DNA of 64,000 nucleotides from Mesorhizobium sp. GbtcB19. Its GTDB lineage: Bacteria; Pseudomonadota; Alphaproteobacteria; Rhizobiales; Rhizobiaceae. Shown here piece after piece: positions 9,301 to 16,710 of this stretch. Both the position numbers and the translations under genes were made by a program. Where the stretch lies: the NCBI RefSeq assembly GCF_019091085.1, contig NZ_JAGXJY010000003.1, positions 186,001 to 250,000 on the forward strand. Direction: 5' to 3'. How positions within the stretch are numbered: the stretch's first letter is position 1; each line of letters begins with the position of its first letter. A model generated the notes under the pieces. It was not told where the DNA came from. It saw only the letters and a program-made list of their open reading frames with translations, and made no database searches.

Positions 9301-9783
9301 AAGGACGAGTATGAGGTGGCGCGGCTTTACACCGACGGTTCTTTCGCCGCCGACCTCGCCAAGCAGTTCCAGAGCTACGAAAAGCTCGAATTCCATCTCG
9401 CGCCGCCGATCCTTGGCCGGCGCGGCAATGACGGCAGCCCAAGGAAGTCGAGCTTCGGCCCGTGGATGATGAAGGGGTTTCGGCTGCTGGCGGCGCTGAA
9501 GGGCCTGCGCGGCACTGCGTTCGACCTCTTCGGCTACACGGCCGAGCGGCGCATGGAGCGGCAGCTGCTGAAACAATACGAGGCCGATCTGGACCGCATC
9601 GCCGGCGCGCTGGCGCCGGGCAAAGTGGAAGCCGCGACGGCTCTGGCTTCCGTGCCGGCGCTGATCCGCGGCTACGGCCATGTCCGGCAAGCCAGCGCCG
9701 AAAAAGCGGCGGGCGAGCGTGCGCGGTTAATCGAGCGTTTGGCCCAGGCTCCGGCGCAGCCGGCGCTTCGCGCGGCGGAGTGA
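6310..9783 (+). CDS. indolepyruvate ferredoxin oxidoreductase family protein (fused, 1157 aa)
   Basis: A fused 2-oxoacid:ferredoxin oxidoreductase of the long proteobacterial type, which oxidatively decarboxylates aryl pyruvates (indolepyruvate and relatives) to acyl-CoA with ThDP. Order: pyrimidine-binding domain with GFVSGYRGSPLGGLD near residue 45, ThDP-binding core with the CSGCPHN and GEGAQWVGQ stretches near residues 430-480, a Cys-rich iron-sulfur segment near residues 630-680 (CEGCGDCG ... CNKDFSCINGFCPS), a gamma-type domain from about 715 (GVGGTGVVTVG), and a C-terminal extension. GAGGAAA precedes the ATG. It stands alone, with no ferredoxin gene nearby, so its electron acceptor is encoded elsewhere. 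Confidence 0.93.
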   Translation: MTLHDVALDDKFDLGKERVFLSGAQAVVRMLLMQRERDRRAGLNTAGFVSGYRGSPLGGLDMQLWRAKKQLAAADIVFQPGLNEELAATACWGSQQTELLGEGTHDGVFSVWYGKGPGVDRSGDVFRHANLAGSSKHGGVLALMGDDHMAESSTNAHATEFLFVDTMVPILNPAGVQEIIDYGLHGFAMSRFAGTWAAIKCVKDNIESTASVDASIERLNIVIPEFDMPAGGLNIRHEIDMLGQEERLHEYKRAAASAFIHANGLNRIVYSGGRNPKLGVITIGKSYLDVRQALEDIGIDEAAANRIGIRLFKVGCPWPLDFQHIAEFARGLDTIVVVEEKRSLIEVQLRESLYGTATQPVIVGKKDERGDWLFPAKGALDPNEIAIALGERILRTIGPSEEIAARVAKLRQFQAMLADTLDIGSRTPFFCSGCPHNSSTKVPDGSLAAAGIGCHFMALWMDRNTVGFTAMGGEGAQWVGQAPFSKRDHIFQNLGDGTYNHSGVLAIRFALSSDANITYKILYNDAVAMTGGQPHEGGLTVDMIARQVRAEGVDRIAVVTDEPDKYAGKVEFPAGVTIHHRDDLDLVQRELRDVKGVSVLIYDQTCAAEKRRRRKRGTFPDPDRRVFINELVCEGCGDCGVQSNCVSIQPVETEFGRKRRIDQSSCNKDFSCINGFCPSFVTVHGGKIRKAEGIAGKADPLDGVPAPAEFRLGGQGWAAIIDGVGGTGVVTVGAVLGMAAHLEGKGCGMIDMAGLAQKGGSVFTHVRIAPTPEDIHAIRVSAGKADLVLGCDLVVSGAKKVLGAVREGHTIFLANTAEIMPGEFTRSADFSLPVERLKKAIRAAAGEDKAHFFDATRTATALFGNSLGANMFMLGFAFQHGGLPLSAQAVEKAIELNGEAVAMNVAAFRWGRRAAHRPDFVRGLVAQTGKPASKPAETLDDIIARRVAFLTAYQNAAYARRYADRVATLRAAEARAVPGSTTVTEAAAKNLFKLMAIKDEYEVARLYTDGSFAADLAKQFQSYEKLEFHLAPPILGRRGNDGSPRKSSFGPWMMKGFRLLAALKGLRGTAFDLFGYTAERRMERQLLKQYEADLDRIAGALAPGKVEAATALASVPALIRGYGHVRQASAEKAAGERARLIERLAQAPAQPALRAAE

Positions 9784-9928
9784 CCGCGCCGACCCGATTC
9801 CGCATCAAACCCCTGAATTTCCTGGCCTGCGCCGCCTCTCTCAACCCTCTGCAACCAGAGTCAAGTGCTGTTCTAAGCCTTTCTTAAGGCCGGTATGGCA
9901 TGACAAGGCGCAGTGTTGGGCCAACGGC

Positions 9929-12244
9929 ATGGGTAGAACAAAGACCGAGAACATCCCCGCGGATGTTTACATCCAGTTTGTGCGGTCGTTGTTCGACAAC
10001 GCCCACATGCTGGTGATCGGTGGCGTTTGCTACTGGATCCTCGGCTTCATGATCTATTGGCGGACGCATAACCCGCTGTTTCTGGCCTTTTCTTTCGGGC
10101 TGCTCTCCATCAGCCTGTTCCGTTACTTGGGCATACGCGGCTTCCTGAAGGCAGGCGGTTCCATTGCCAATGTCGACGAGGCGAGGCGGTGGGAGCGCAA
10201 CTACATCCTCAAGGGCAGCTTGCAGGGCCTCGGGCTCGGCTCGCTGTGCTTCATATCGATCTATGTCTATCCCGATCCCTTCGCCGAACTGGCAGCGACC
10301 TCGCTGACCATCGCCACCCTGGTCACCGTCGTCGGCCGCAACTACGGCTCGCCGCAGATGGTGCGGATCTTCTCCGTGACCTTCATCGGTCCGGCGGCGC
10401 TCGGCCTCCTGCTGCGCATGGATTTCCCCTCGGTCCTGCTCGGCCTGATGATCATCCCGCTCACCTTCATCACCATCAACAGCGCCGACCATGTCCGCAA
10501 CGTGCTGTTCTCCGCCGTCATCGGCCACAAGCAGGCCAGGAACCTGACGCGCCGGTTCGACCGCGCGCTCAACACCATGTCGCATGGCCTGGTCATGCTG
10601 GGGCCCGACGGCCGCGTCGCGGTGGCCAATGCCGAAGCCGCCCGCCTGATGTCGCTGAAATCGGGCGATGCCTTGCTTGGGCGCTCGATCCACGGCCTTC
10701 TGATGCGCGGCGTCGCCGGCGGCATGTTGGCGCCGAAAGACTGCCGCTACATCGAAGCGCAGCTGACGCGCGCTCTCCGCGAAGGTCGCGACCGCAAGGT
10801 GCTGGTCTCGCTCGCCAACGGCCAGCACTACGAATTCTCCGCCCGCGAGGGTAGCCAGGAACTCGGCGTCATCACCTTCGAGGACGTGACGGCGCGCGTC
10901 GAGGCGGAGGAGAAGATCCGCTTCATGGCGCGCTACGACAATCTGACCGGCCTGCCGAACCGCGCCTATTTCCACGAACTGGTCGGCGAGGCGATGGCCT
11001 CGGGCGACCAGGAGCGGCTCTGCGGCCTCGCGGTGCTCGATCTCGACGATTTCAAGAGCGTCAACGACACGCTCGGCCACCCGGTCGGCGACGGGTTGAT
11101 CTATGCCGTGGCCGAACGCCTCGCCGCGATCGCCGGCCCGGGCATCACCGTCAGCCGCTTCGGCGGCGACGAGTTCATGGTCTTCTTCGACCGGGTCGAG
11201 GACGAAAGCCATCTCAGCACCCTGCTCGACGAGATTTTCGCCGACCTGCAGGGCGAGGTGGACGTCGCCGGCCACGGGCTGCGCATCCAGACCAGCGGCG
11301 GCGCGGTGCTTTCCAAGGTCAAGGACACCGACGCGGACGCCATGATCGTCAAGGCCGACCTTGCCCTCTACAAGGCCAAGGAGCTCGGCAAGAACAGCTG
11401 GCGGCTGTTCGAGGCGGCCATGGATGCCGCCTTCCGCAATCGTCAGCTGATGAAGGCCGACCTGCGCAATGCCGTGCAGGCCAGGGAACTGCGTGTCGTC
11501 TATCAGCCGATCGTGGCCGTCAACACCATGCGCATCGCCAGCTGCGAGGCGCTCTGCCGTTGGGACCACCCCGATCTCGGCCCGGTCTCGCCGAGCGTCT
11601 TCATCCCGCTCGCGGAGGAGATGGGCATCGTTTCCGACATCAGCACGTTCGTGCTGGAGGCAGCCTGCGCCGAATGCGCCAAATGGCCGGCCCAGACCAG
11701 CGTGTCGGTCAACCTGTCGGCGAAGGACTTCCGCAGCCGCGATATCGTCCAGAAGGTCAGGGACGCCTTGGCCAAGTCGAGCCTGGCGGCGCACCGGCTC
11801 GAAATCGAGGTCACCGAGACCGCCTTGCTCGACGACAAATCGCTGACGCGCGAGTCGATCGAGGAATTGAAGGCGCTTGGCGTGCGCATCGCGCTCGACG
11901 ATTTCGGCACCGGCTACTCCAGCCTGAGCTATCTCCACAAGCTGCCGCTCGACAAGATCAAGATCGACCGCTCCTTCCTGGTCGACGTCAACCAGAACCG
12001 GCAGTCGCTCGATCTTCTGAAGGGCATCGTCAGCCTGTCCCGGACGCTGGGCCTTTCCGTGACCATCGAAGGCGTCGAGACCTTCGAGCAGCTGAAGACG
12101 CTGGTCCATTCCGTCAAGCCGGACTTCGTGCAGGGCTTCCTCTTCGGCGCAGCGCTCAGTGCGTCGGGCATCGAGACGATGTCGAGCGTCACATGGCCGT
12201 TCGCTGCGGACCTGCGCATAGCCGGCAAACGGACAGCCAGCTAA
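9929..12244 (+). CDS. membrane-anchored GGDEF/EAL bifunctional c-di-GMP protein
   Basis: A 771-aa protein. The N-terminus (residues 25-190) has about six hydrophobic helices forming an uncharacterised sensor. A PAS-like segment follows (about 205-325). The GGDEF diguanylate cyclase domain (about 330-490) keeps the intact RFGGDEF site near residue 409. The EAL phosphodiesterase domain (about 510-765) has CEALCRW near residue 538 and the DDFGTGYSSLSYL loop near 657. Both catalytic signatures look complete, so it could make and degrade c-di-GMP; net activity cannot be told from sequence. It appears to be monocistronic. Confidence 0.93.
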   Translation: MGRTKTENIPADVYIQFVRSLFDNAHMLVIGGVCYWILGFMIYWRTHNPLFLAFSFGLLSISLFRYLGIRGFLKAGGSIANVDEARRWERNYILKGSLQGLGLGSLCFISIYVYPDPFAELAATSLTIATLVTVVGRNYGSPQMVRIFSVTFIGPAALGLLLRMDFPSVLLGLMIIPLTFITINSADHVRNVLFSAVIGHKQARNLTRRFDRALNTMSHGLVMLGPDGRVAVANAEAARLMSLKSGDALLGRSIHGLLMRGVAGGMLAPKDCRYIEAQLTRALREGRDRKVLVSLANGQHYEFSAREGSQELGVITFEDVTARVEAEEKIRFMARYDNLTGLPNRAYFHELVGEAMASGDQERLCGLAVLDLDDFKSVNDTLGHPVGDGLIYAVAERLAAIAGPGITVSRFGGDEFMVFFDRVEDESHLSTLLDEIFADLQGEVDVAGHGLRIQTSGGAVLSKVKDTDADAMIVKADLALYKAKELGKNSWRLFEAAMDAAFRNRQLMKADLRNAVQARELRVVYQPIVAVNTMRIASCEALCRWDHPDLGPVSPSVFIPLAEEMGIVSDISTFVLEAACAECAKWPAQTSVSVNLSAKDFRSRDIVQKVRDALAKSSLAAHRLEIEVTETALLDDKSLTRESIEELKALGVRIALDDFGTGYSSLSYLHKLPLDKIKIDRSFLVDVNQNRQSLDLLKGIVSLSRTLGLSVTIEGVETFEQLKTLVHSVKPDFVQGFLFGAALSASGIETMSSVTWPFAADLRIAGKRTAS

Positions 12245-12615
12245 TAACAATTCCAAGCGGGTTTCCGTCCGGAAAGTGCACCGGAGAAAGAGCAATTTCC
12301 GGGGTGCCTGAATGCGCGCCGTCGCACGGCGATAGCGAGTGGATGTTCTCAAGAAACGCTTTGCCGAGGTCCAGTCTAAACCCATTGCAGCTGGGCGTTT
12401 TCAAGCTCTGAATTCGGGTTGATCTTACCGGTCGCGGTCTGGTTGGATCAGATAATCGCCCAAGGCGAAGTTTGCTTTTCTCTCGTACAAAATCCGCCAA
12501 CCGGGCGCGGTCATTAAGGTTAACAAGCGGTAAATCAGCGATCGCGAATTTTCAGCTTGTGTCTCATTTCAACTCGAATAGCCTATTCATAGGCGGAATT
12601 CGAGGACGGACAATA
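12245..12615. other. 371-bp intergenic region with degenerate repeat and regulatory-looking sites
   Basis: No gene. Near 12248-12303 is a degenerate copy of the GCAATTCC/GGAATTGC palindromic repeat found elsewhere in the window. At about 12516-12535 is TTAAGGTTAACAAGCGGTAAA, where TTAA and TAAA are 7 bp apart, similar to a CtrA box with one mismatch. A short palindrome lies next to the following gene. An open frame runs back to 12472 but carries no ribosome site and is not counted as part of the protein. Confidence 0.4.
12581..12594. promoter_or_regulatory. 14-bp palindrome before the N-acyltransferase gene
   Basis: GCCTAT-TC-ATAGGC is a perfect 6+2+6 palindrome 21 bp upstream of the ATG, overlapping where a transcript would begin or a repressor would sit. 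It is shorter than a classical lux box and no regulator gene is adjacent. Confidence 0.35.
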
Positions 12616-13377
12616 ATGGAAGCTGCGGCGAAGGGTGCGTCGGCTGGCGCCAGCGCAAAGGCTGACTCCCTGCTCAACCGGACGATGATGCAGCTTTTGG
12701 AGCACGTCGAATATCGCCTCATCACCGGGGGCGAGGATCTCGAAGCGATCTACCGGCTGCGCTATCAATCCTATGTCAAATCCGGCATGTGCGGCCCGAT
12801 CGCCAGCGGGATGTTCGAGGATCGCTGGGACAATCTGCCCAATTCCTACCGGTTCGGCGTCTATTGCTACGGTGAATTGGTCAGCACATTGCGCTTTCAT
12901 TATATCTCCAGCGAGCAGCCATACTCGCCTTCGATCGACGCCTATCCCGAGGTCTTGCTGCCGCGGCTTTCCCGCGGCGAAACCTTCATCGACGGAACCC
13001 GCTTCGCGACCGATCCAGACGCCGCGCCGGCGCCCGGCGTGCTGCCTTTCCTGACGCTCCGGATCGCCATGGTGGCCTCCAATTATTTTGGCCAGGACTC
13101 GGTGCTGACGCCGGTCAAGGTCGAGCATTCGCATTTCTACGCCCGGTTCTTCAATGCCGTGCAGAGGAGCGAGGCCAAGCAGTTCCCGGGCGTTCTCGCG
13201 CCGATCGCGCTGTTCGAGATCCCTGCCGGCGAGAATATGCGCCGCACGCTCGAACGGTTCCCCTTCTACCATTCGACACTGACCGAGCAGCGGCTGATGT
13301 TCGGCAATCCCGCGATCAACCGGCTGACGCCGCTGTCCATCGTGCCGACGGCGAAATATTATCGCGCCGCTGCCTGA
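12616..13377 (+). CDS. FeeM-like N-acyltransferase (GNAT fold, autoinducer-synthase-like)
   Basis: A 253-aa protein related to N-acyl amino acid synthase FeeM and, more distantly, to LuxI-type synthases, which join an acyl chain to an amino-acid amine. The telltale N-terminal part is DLEAIYRLRYQSYV near residues 42-55, followed by a GELVSTLRFHYIS strand near 90 and ETFIDGTRFATD near 125. The central FFNAVQR and C-terminal parts match the family layout. The ATG at 12616 has GAGGACGGA at good spacing; the frame extends upstream without a ribosome site. No LuxR-type gene, acyl carrier protein or exosortase is adjacent, so the product is unknown. Confidence 0.75.
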   Translation: MEAAAKGASAGASAKADSLLNRTMMQLLEHVEYRLITGGEDLEAIYRLRYQSYVKSGMCGPIASGMFEDRWDNLPNSYRFGVYCYGELVSTLRFHYISSEQPYSPSIDAYPEVLLPRLSRGETFIDGTRFATDPDAAPAPGVLPFLTLRIAMVASNYFGQDSVLTPVKVEHSHFYARFFNAVQRSEAKQFPGVLAPIALFEIPAGENMRRTLERFPFYHSTLTEQRLMFGNPAINRLTPLSIVPTAKYYRAAA

Positions 13378-13472
13378 AGCGGGGGCCATGAACCTTTCGC
13401 CGGCTGCGCCGTTATCAGGTTCGCAGCTCTGCAAGATGGCGAATAGCCTCTTTCGCAGGAAAGGACCTATCC

Positions 13473-13622
13473 ATGACCATCCATTCGTTCGCGCTGACGC
13501 CGCTGATCTCGCTGGTCGCCGGCGTGCTGATCCTGGTGATGCCGCGGCTCCTCAACTACATCGTCGCGCTCTACCTGATCGTTGTCGGCCTGCTCGGCCT
13601 GTTCCCGCATCTCGCCAGCTGA
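13473..13622 (+). CDS. DUF3096 family small membrane protein (49 aa)
   Basis: A short gene that is easy to miss: MTIHSFALTPLISLVAG... to a TGA at 13620-13622. CAGGAAAGGA lies 8 nt before the ATG. The whole protein is one or two hydrophobic segments, with the MPRLLNYIVALYLI stretch typical of DUF3096 proteins, widespread 45-55-aa membrane proteins of unknown function in proteobacteria. It ends 10 bp from the convergent hydrolase gene. Confidence 0.8.
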   Translation: MTIHSFALTPLISLVAGVLILVMPRLLNYIVALYLIVVGLLGLFPHLAS

Positions 13623-13632
13623 ATGAACCCGC

Positions 13633-14448
13633 TCAGCCGGCGAAACAGCGCAGGGCTGCGGCGACGATCGCTTCTGGCGCGTCTTCCTGCATGAGATGCC
13701 CGGAGCCCGGAATGAGCGTCAAGCTGCAGTCTGGCAGCATGGCCGCGAGCTTCGCGCCGCTCTGCGGCGGGATCCAGCGGTCTTCCTCCCCCCACAGCAA
13801 GGTCACCGGGCAGCGGAACTCACGATAGCGCGGTTCGACTTCGTCGGTGAACTGCTGGTCCATCTGCGCGATCTGCCGGTAGAAGGCAGGCTGGCCAACC
13901 GGCCCGGTCCATGGTGCAATGTAGGGCTGCAGGTCGGCGTCCGACAAAGGCTTGGCGGCCGCGCCGGCAATGTATGCCTTCAGGATCGCCGCATGGATGT
14001 AATCCGGCAACCCGGCGAAAGCGGGTTCGTGGCGCAAGACATGCTGGACGAAGGATGAGCCCCAGGGCCGAACCGCCACTGGATCAATCAACAGCAGCCT
14101 TTCATAATTGCAGCCGTCGATCAGATGCGCGCGCAAGGCGGTGGCGCCGCCGAAATCATGGGCGATGACGTTCGGCCGGTCGAGCTTCCAGAACTCCAGC
14201 ATCGCCGCCAGGGCTTTGTTCTGGGTGCCCAGCGAGACGTCCTGGCCTTCCCATTTCCCGGACCGGCCATATCCCGGCAGATCGTAGAAATAGAGCGTGT
14301 GGTCGCGCGCCAGTTCAGGGGCGACGCGGTGCCAGACATGCGAGGAAAAGGGCGTTCCATGGACGAGCACGATGGCCGGGCCGGAACCGAACGAGCCCCA
14401 GGCGATCATGGTGCCGTTCCAGTCAAATCTCTGTGCCGGCAAAATCAT
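13633..14448 (-). CDS. alpha/beta hydrolase (Asp-nucleophile type)
   Basis: A 271-aa alpha/beta-hydrolase fold enzyme. The oxyanion region is HGTPF (residues 30-34) and the nucleophile elbow reads AHDFGG, placing Asp98 where serine hydrolases have Ser; that pattern is typical of haloalkane dehalogenases and epoxide hydrolases. The acid is probably Asp in GEEDRW and the base His in PGSGHLMQED. An ATG 33 nt further upstream exists, but the one at 14448 has GAGGAG 7 nt before it and starts at the conserved region. It converges on the DUF3096 gene. Substrate unknown. Confidence 0.85.
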   Translation of the reverse strand: MILPAQRFDWNGTMIAWGSFGSGPAIVLVHGTPFSSHVWHRVAPELARDHTLYFYDLPGYGRSGKWEGQDVSLGTQNKALAAMLEFWKLDRPNVIAHDFGGATALRAHLIDGCNYERLLLIDPVAVRPWGSSFVQHVLRHEPAFAGLPDYIHAAILKAYIAGAAAKPLSDADLQPYIAPWTGPVGQPAFYRQIAQMDQQFTDEVEPRYREFRCPVTLLWGEEDRWIPPQSGAKLAAMLPDCSLTLIPGSGHLMQEDAPEAIVAAALRCFAG

Positions 14449-14698
14449 GGCTACTCCTCGCCTGGTGCTATCAGACGGCAACGATAGTCCCCTGCCGCCC
14501 TGTGCGAAAACGCGAAATTGTCAAAGCGTGTTGAGAAGGGCTGACAGGGATTGTCAGGCGACCGCCCTGGTTCGCGGCTCCGATCGGTCTTCAACTTTCA
14601 TTTGAGGCTGTTGTCGCGGGCTGTGCGGCAATAGCGCCATTGCTCTTGGTTCGGCTTTTCGCTATGTGCCTCAAAGGCTTTTTCGAAGGGGTACTTCC

Positions 14699-14923
14699 AT
14701 GGCTGATCACACGCCCGCCGGTCCGGTCGAGCTTGGCGCGCAGATGGACTATGCCGAGCACGACCGCACCTACAAGGCCTTCCTCGGTCTTGCCAAATAC
14801 GGCTCGCTGGTCTGCGCCGCGATCCTCATCGCGATGGCCTTCGGCTTCTTCGTCGGCGGCTTCTTCTCAGGCCTCATCGTGTTCATCCTGATCACGGCCC
14901 TCGGCACTCTCATTCTGCGGTAG
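14699..14923 (+). CDS. aa3-type cytochrome c oxidase subunit IV-like small protein
   Basis: A 74-aa protein matching the alphaproteobacterial aa3 oxidase subunit IV family. A soluble N-terminus contains the signature MDYAEHDRTYKAFL, followed by one or two hydrophobic segments from about residue 32 to the end. Such subunits sit in the inner membrane beside subunits I-III. GAAGGGG precedes the ATG at 14699; the open frame extends 11 codons further up without a ribosome site. It lies 86 bp before the transhydrogenase operon, a common arrangement, and not beside the main oxidase genes. Confidence 0.8.
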   Translation: MADHTPAGPVELGAQMDYAEHDRTYKAFLGLAKYGSLVCAAILIAMAFGFFVGGFFSGLIVFILITALGTLILR

Positions 14924-15009
14924 ACTTCCCAAGCCCATTGCCCTCGACGTCGCCGGACGTCCCGGCCGACGCCTTGCGTAATCAAGGTTCCAGCCGAAAG
15001 GATCATCCG

Positions 15010-16290
15010 GTGGGACAGATAGTGTTCATCCCTCGCGAGCTTGACCCGAACGAGCCGCGCGTCGCGGTCTCGCCGGAAACGGTCAAACGTCTGGCCGGTC
15101 TCGGCTTCGACGTGATCGTCGAGAAGGGCGCCGGCCTCGGCTCCCGCATCCCCGACCAGGATTTCACTGCCGCCGGCGGCACGACCGGCACGGCGGCCGA
15201 CGCCAAGAAGGCCGATGTGGTGCTGAAAGTGCGCCGGCCAACGGATGCCGAGCTGAAGGGCTACAAGTCCGGCGCCGCCGTCATCGCCATCATGGATCCC
15301 TACGGCAACGATGCCGCGGTGGCCGCCATGGCCAAGGCCGGCATCACCGCCTTCTCCATGGAATTCATGCCGCGCATCACCCGCGCGCAGGTGATGGACG
15401 TATTGTCCTCGCAGGCCAACCTTGCCGGCTATCAGGCGGTGATCGACGCCGCTGCCGAATATGACCGCGCGCTGCCGATGATGATGACGGCGGCAGGCAC
15501 GGTGCCGGCGGCCAAGACCTTCATCATGGGCGTCGGCGTCGCCGGCCTGCAGGCGATCGCCACGGCCCGCCGCCTTGGCGCCGTCGTCACCGCCACCGAT
15601 GTGCGCCCGGCCGTGAAGGAGCAGGTGCAGTCGCTCGGCGCCAAGTTCCTGGCGGTCGAGGACGAGGAGTTCAAGGCGGCCGAGACGGCCGGCGGCTACG
15701 CCAAGGAAATGTCGAAGGAATACCAGGCCAAGCAGGCGGCGCTCACCGCCGAGCACATCGCCAAGCAGGACATCGTCATCACCACGGCGCTGATCCCGGG
15801 CCGTCCGGCGCCGAAGCTGGTCTCGGCCGCCATGGTCGCCTCAATGAAGCCCGGTTCGGTGATCATCGACCTTGCCGTCGAGCGCGGCGGCAATGTCGAG
15901 GGCGCGGTGCCCGGCAAGGTCGTGACGACGGAAAACGGCGTCAAGATCGTCGGCCATCTCAACGTACCGGGCCGCGTCGCCGCCTCGGCCTCGCTGCTTT
16001 ATGCCAAGAACCTCTACGCCTTCCTCGAGACCATGGTCGACAAGGCGACGAAACAGCTTGCCATCAAGCGCGACGACGAACTGGTCAAGGCGACGATGCT
16101 GACCGACGGCGGCAAGGTCGTGCATCCGAACTTCGTCAAGGCAGCGCAAGAGCCGCGCGTCGAGCCGGCGGCCATTCCGGCGACGACCATGGTTGCCGAT
16201 GCCTCGGCCAAGCCTGCCGCCAAGAAAGCCGCGACAAAGAAGCCGGCCGCGGCCAAGTCGCCCTCGTCCAAATCAGAAGGGACCGCGTGA
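15010..16290 (+). CDS. pntAA: NAD(P) transhydrogenase subunit alpha part 1
   Basis: A 426-aa domain I protein, binding NAD(H), of the proton-translocating transhydrogenase that drives NADP+ reduction by NADH. The start opens [20 protein letters not shown]. The nucleotide loop is VGVAGLQAI near residue 178, followed by ATDVRP. The typical [10 protein letters not shown] and [16 protein letters not shown] stretches lie near 255-295. GTG 15010 is preferred: GAAAGGA lies just before it and it matches the family start; a TTG at 14938 would add 24 unrelated residues. The C-terminus ends in an unusual tail of about 35 residues rich in Ala, Lys and Pro. Its stop overlaps the next gene. Confidence 0.93.
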   Translation: MGQIVFIPRELDPNEPRVAVSPETVKRLAGLGFDVIVEKGAGLGSRIPDQDFTAAGGTTGTAADAKKADVVLKVRRPTDAELKGYKSGAAVIAIMDPYGNDAAVAAMAKAGITAFSMEFMPRITRAQVMDVLSSQANLAGYQAVIDAAAEYDRALPMMMTAAGTVPAAKTFIMGVGVAGLQAIATARRLGAVVTATDVRPAVKEQVQSLGAKFLAVEDEEFKAAETAGGYAKEMSKEYQAKQAALTAEHIAKQDIVITTALIPGRPAPKLVSAAMVASMKPGSVIIDLAVERGGNVEGAVPGKVVTTENGVKIVGHLNVPGRVAASASLLYAKNLYAFLETMVDKATKQLAIKRDDELVKATMLTDGGKVVHPNFVKAAQEPRVEPAAIPATTMVADASAKPAAKKAATKKPAAAKSPSSKSEGTA

Positions 16291-16709
16291 TGGACGCCTT
16301 GCAGAAAGCCCTTGATCAGCTCGACCAGGCGACCGCCGCCGTTCGCCTCGCCGTGCAGGATCTTGCCAACGCGCCCGCTGGGGAAGCGGCCGGCAATGCC
16401 GCGCACGCGCTTTCGGGCGGTGCCGTCGATCCCTTCGTCTTCCAGTTTGCCATCTTCGTGCTGGCGATCTTCGTCGGCTATTATGTCGTGTGGTCGGTGA
16501 CGCCGGCGCTGCATACGCCGCTGATGGCCGTCACCAACGCCATCTCCTCGGTCATCGTCGTCGGCGCGCTGCTTGCCGTCGGTCTCTCTGCCTCGGGTCT
16601 CGCCGCCGGCTTCGGCTTCGTCGCGCTGGTGCTGGTCTCGGTCAATATCTTCGGCGGCTTCCTGGTCACCCAGCGCATGCTTGCCATGTACAAGAAGAAG
16701 GACAAGTGA
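16290..16709 (+). CDS. pntAB: NAD(P) transhydrogenase subunit alpha part 2
   Basis: A 139-aa membrane subunit that with PntB forms the proton channel (domain II). After a soluble amphipathic region of about 45 residues come three to four hydrophobic helices: [20 protein letters not shown] near 48, a segment near 76-95, and [20 protein letters not shown] near 108. The ending [12 protein letters not shown] is typical. The ATG overlaps the pntAA stop (GTGATG), and the product starts with an Ala/Asp-rich helix. Middle gene of the pntAA-pntAB-pntB operon. Confidence 0.93.
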   Translation: MDALQKALDQLDQATAAVRLAVQDLANAPAGEAAGNAAHALSGGAVDPFVFQFAIFVLAIFVGYYVVWSVTPALHTPLMAVTNAISSVIVVGALLAVGLSASGLAAGFGFVALVLVSVNIFGGFLVTQRMLAMYKKKDK

Positions 16710-16710
16710 C

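Noticed and set aside
6940..9690. 916-aa open frame on the minus strand
   Set aside because: It is exactly antisense to the indolepyruvate oxidoreductase gene; high GC at third positions opens the opposite strand. Composition is His/Arg/Asp-rich without family features.
9884..12385. 833-aa open frame on the minus strand
   Set aside because: Antisense shadow of the GGDEF/EAL gene, with no ribosome site or recognised domain.
12472..12615. N-terminal 48 residues of the FeeM-like frame
   Set aside because: No ribosome site at 12472, and the stretch overlaps regulatory-looking sequence; ATG 12616 has GAGGACGGA.
14938..15009. TTG start adding 24 residues to PntAA
   Set aside because: The stretch is not family-like, and GTG 15010 has GAAAGGA just upstream.
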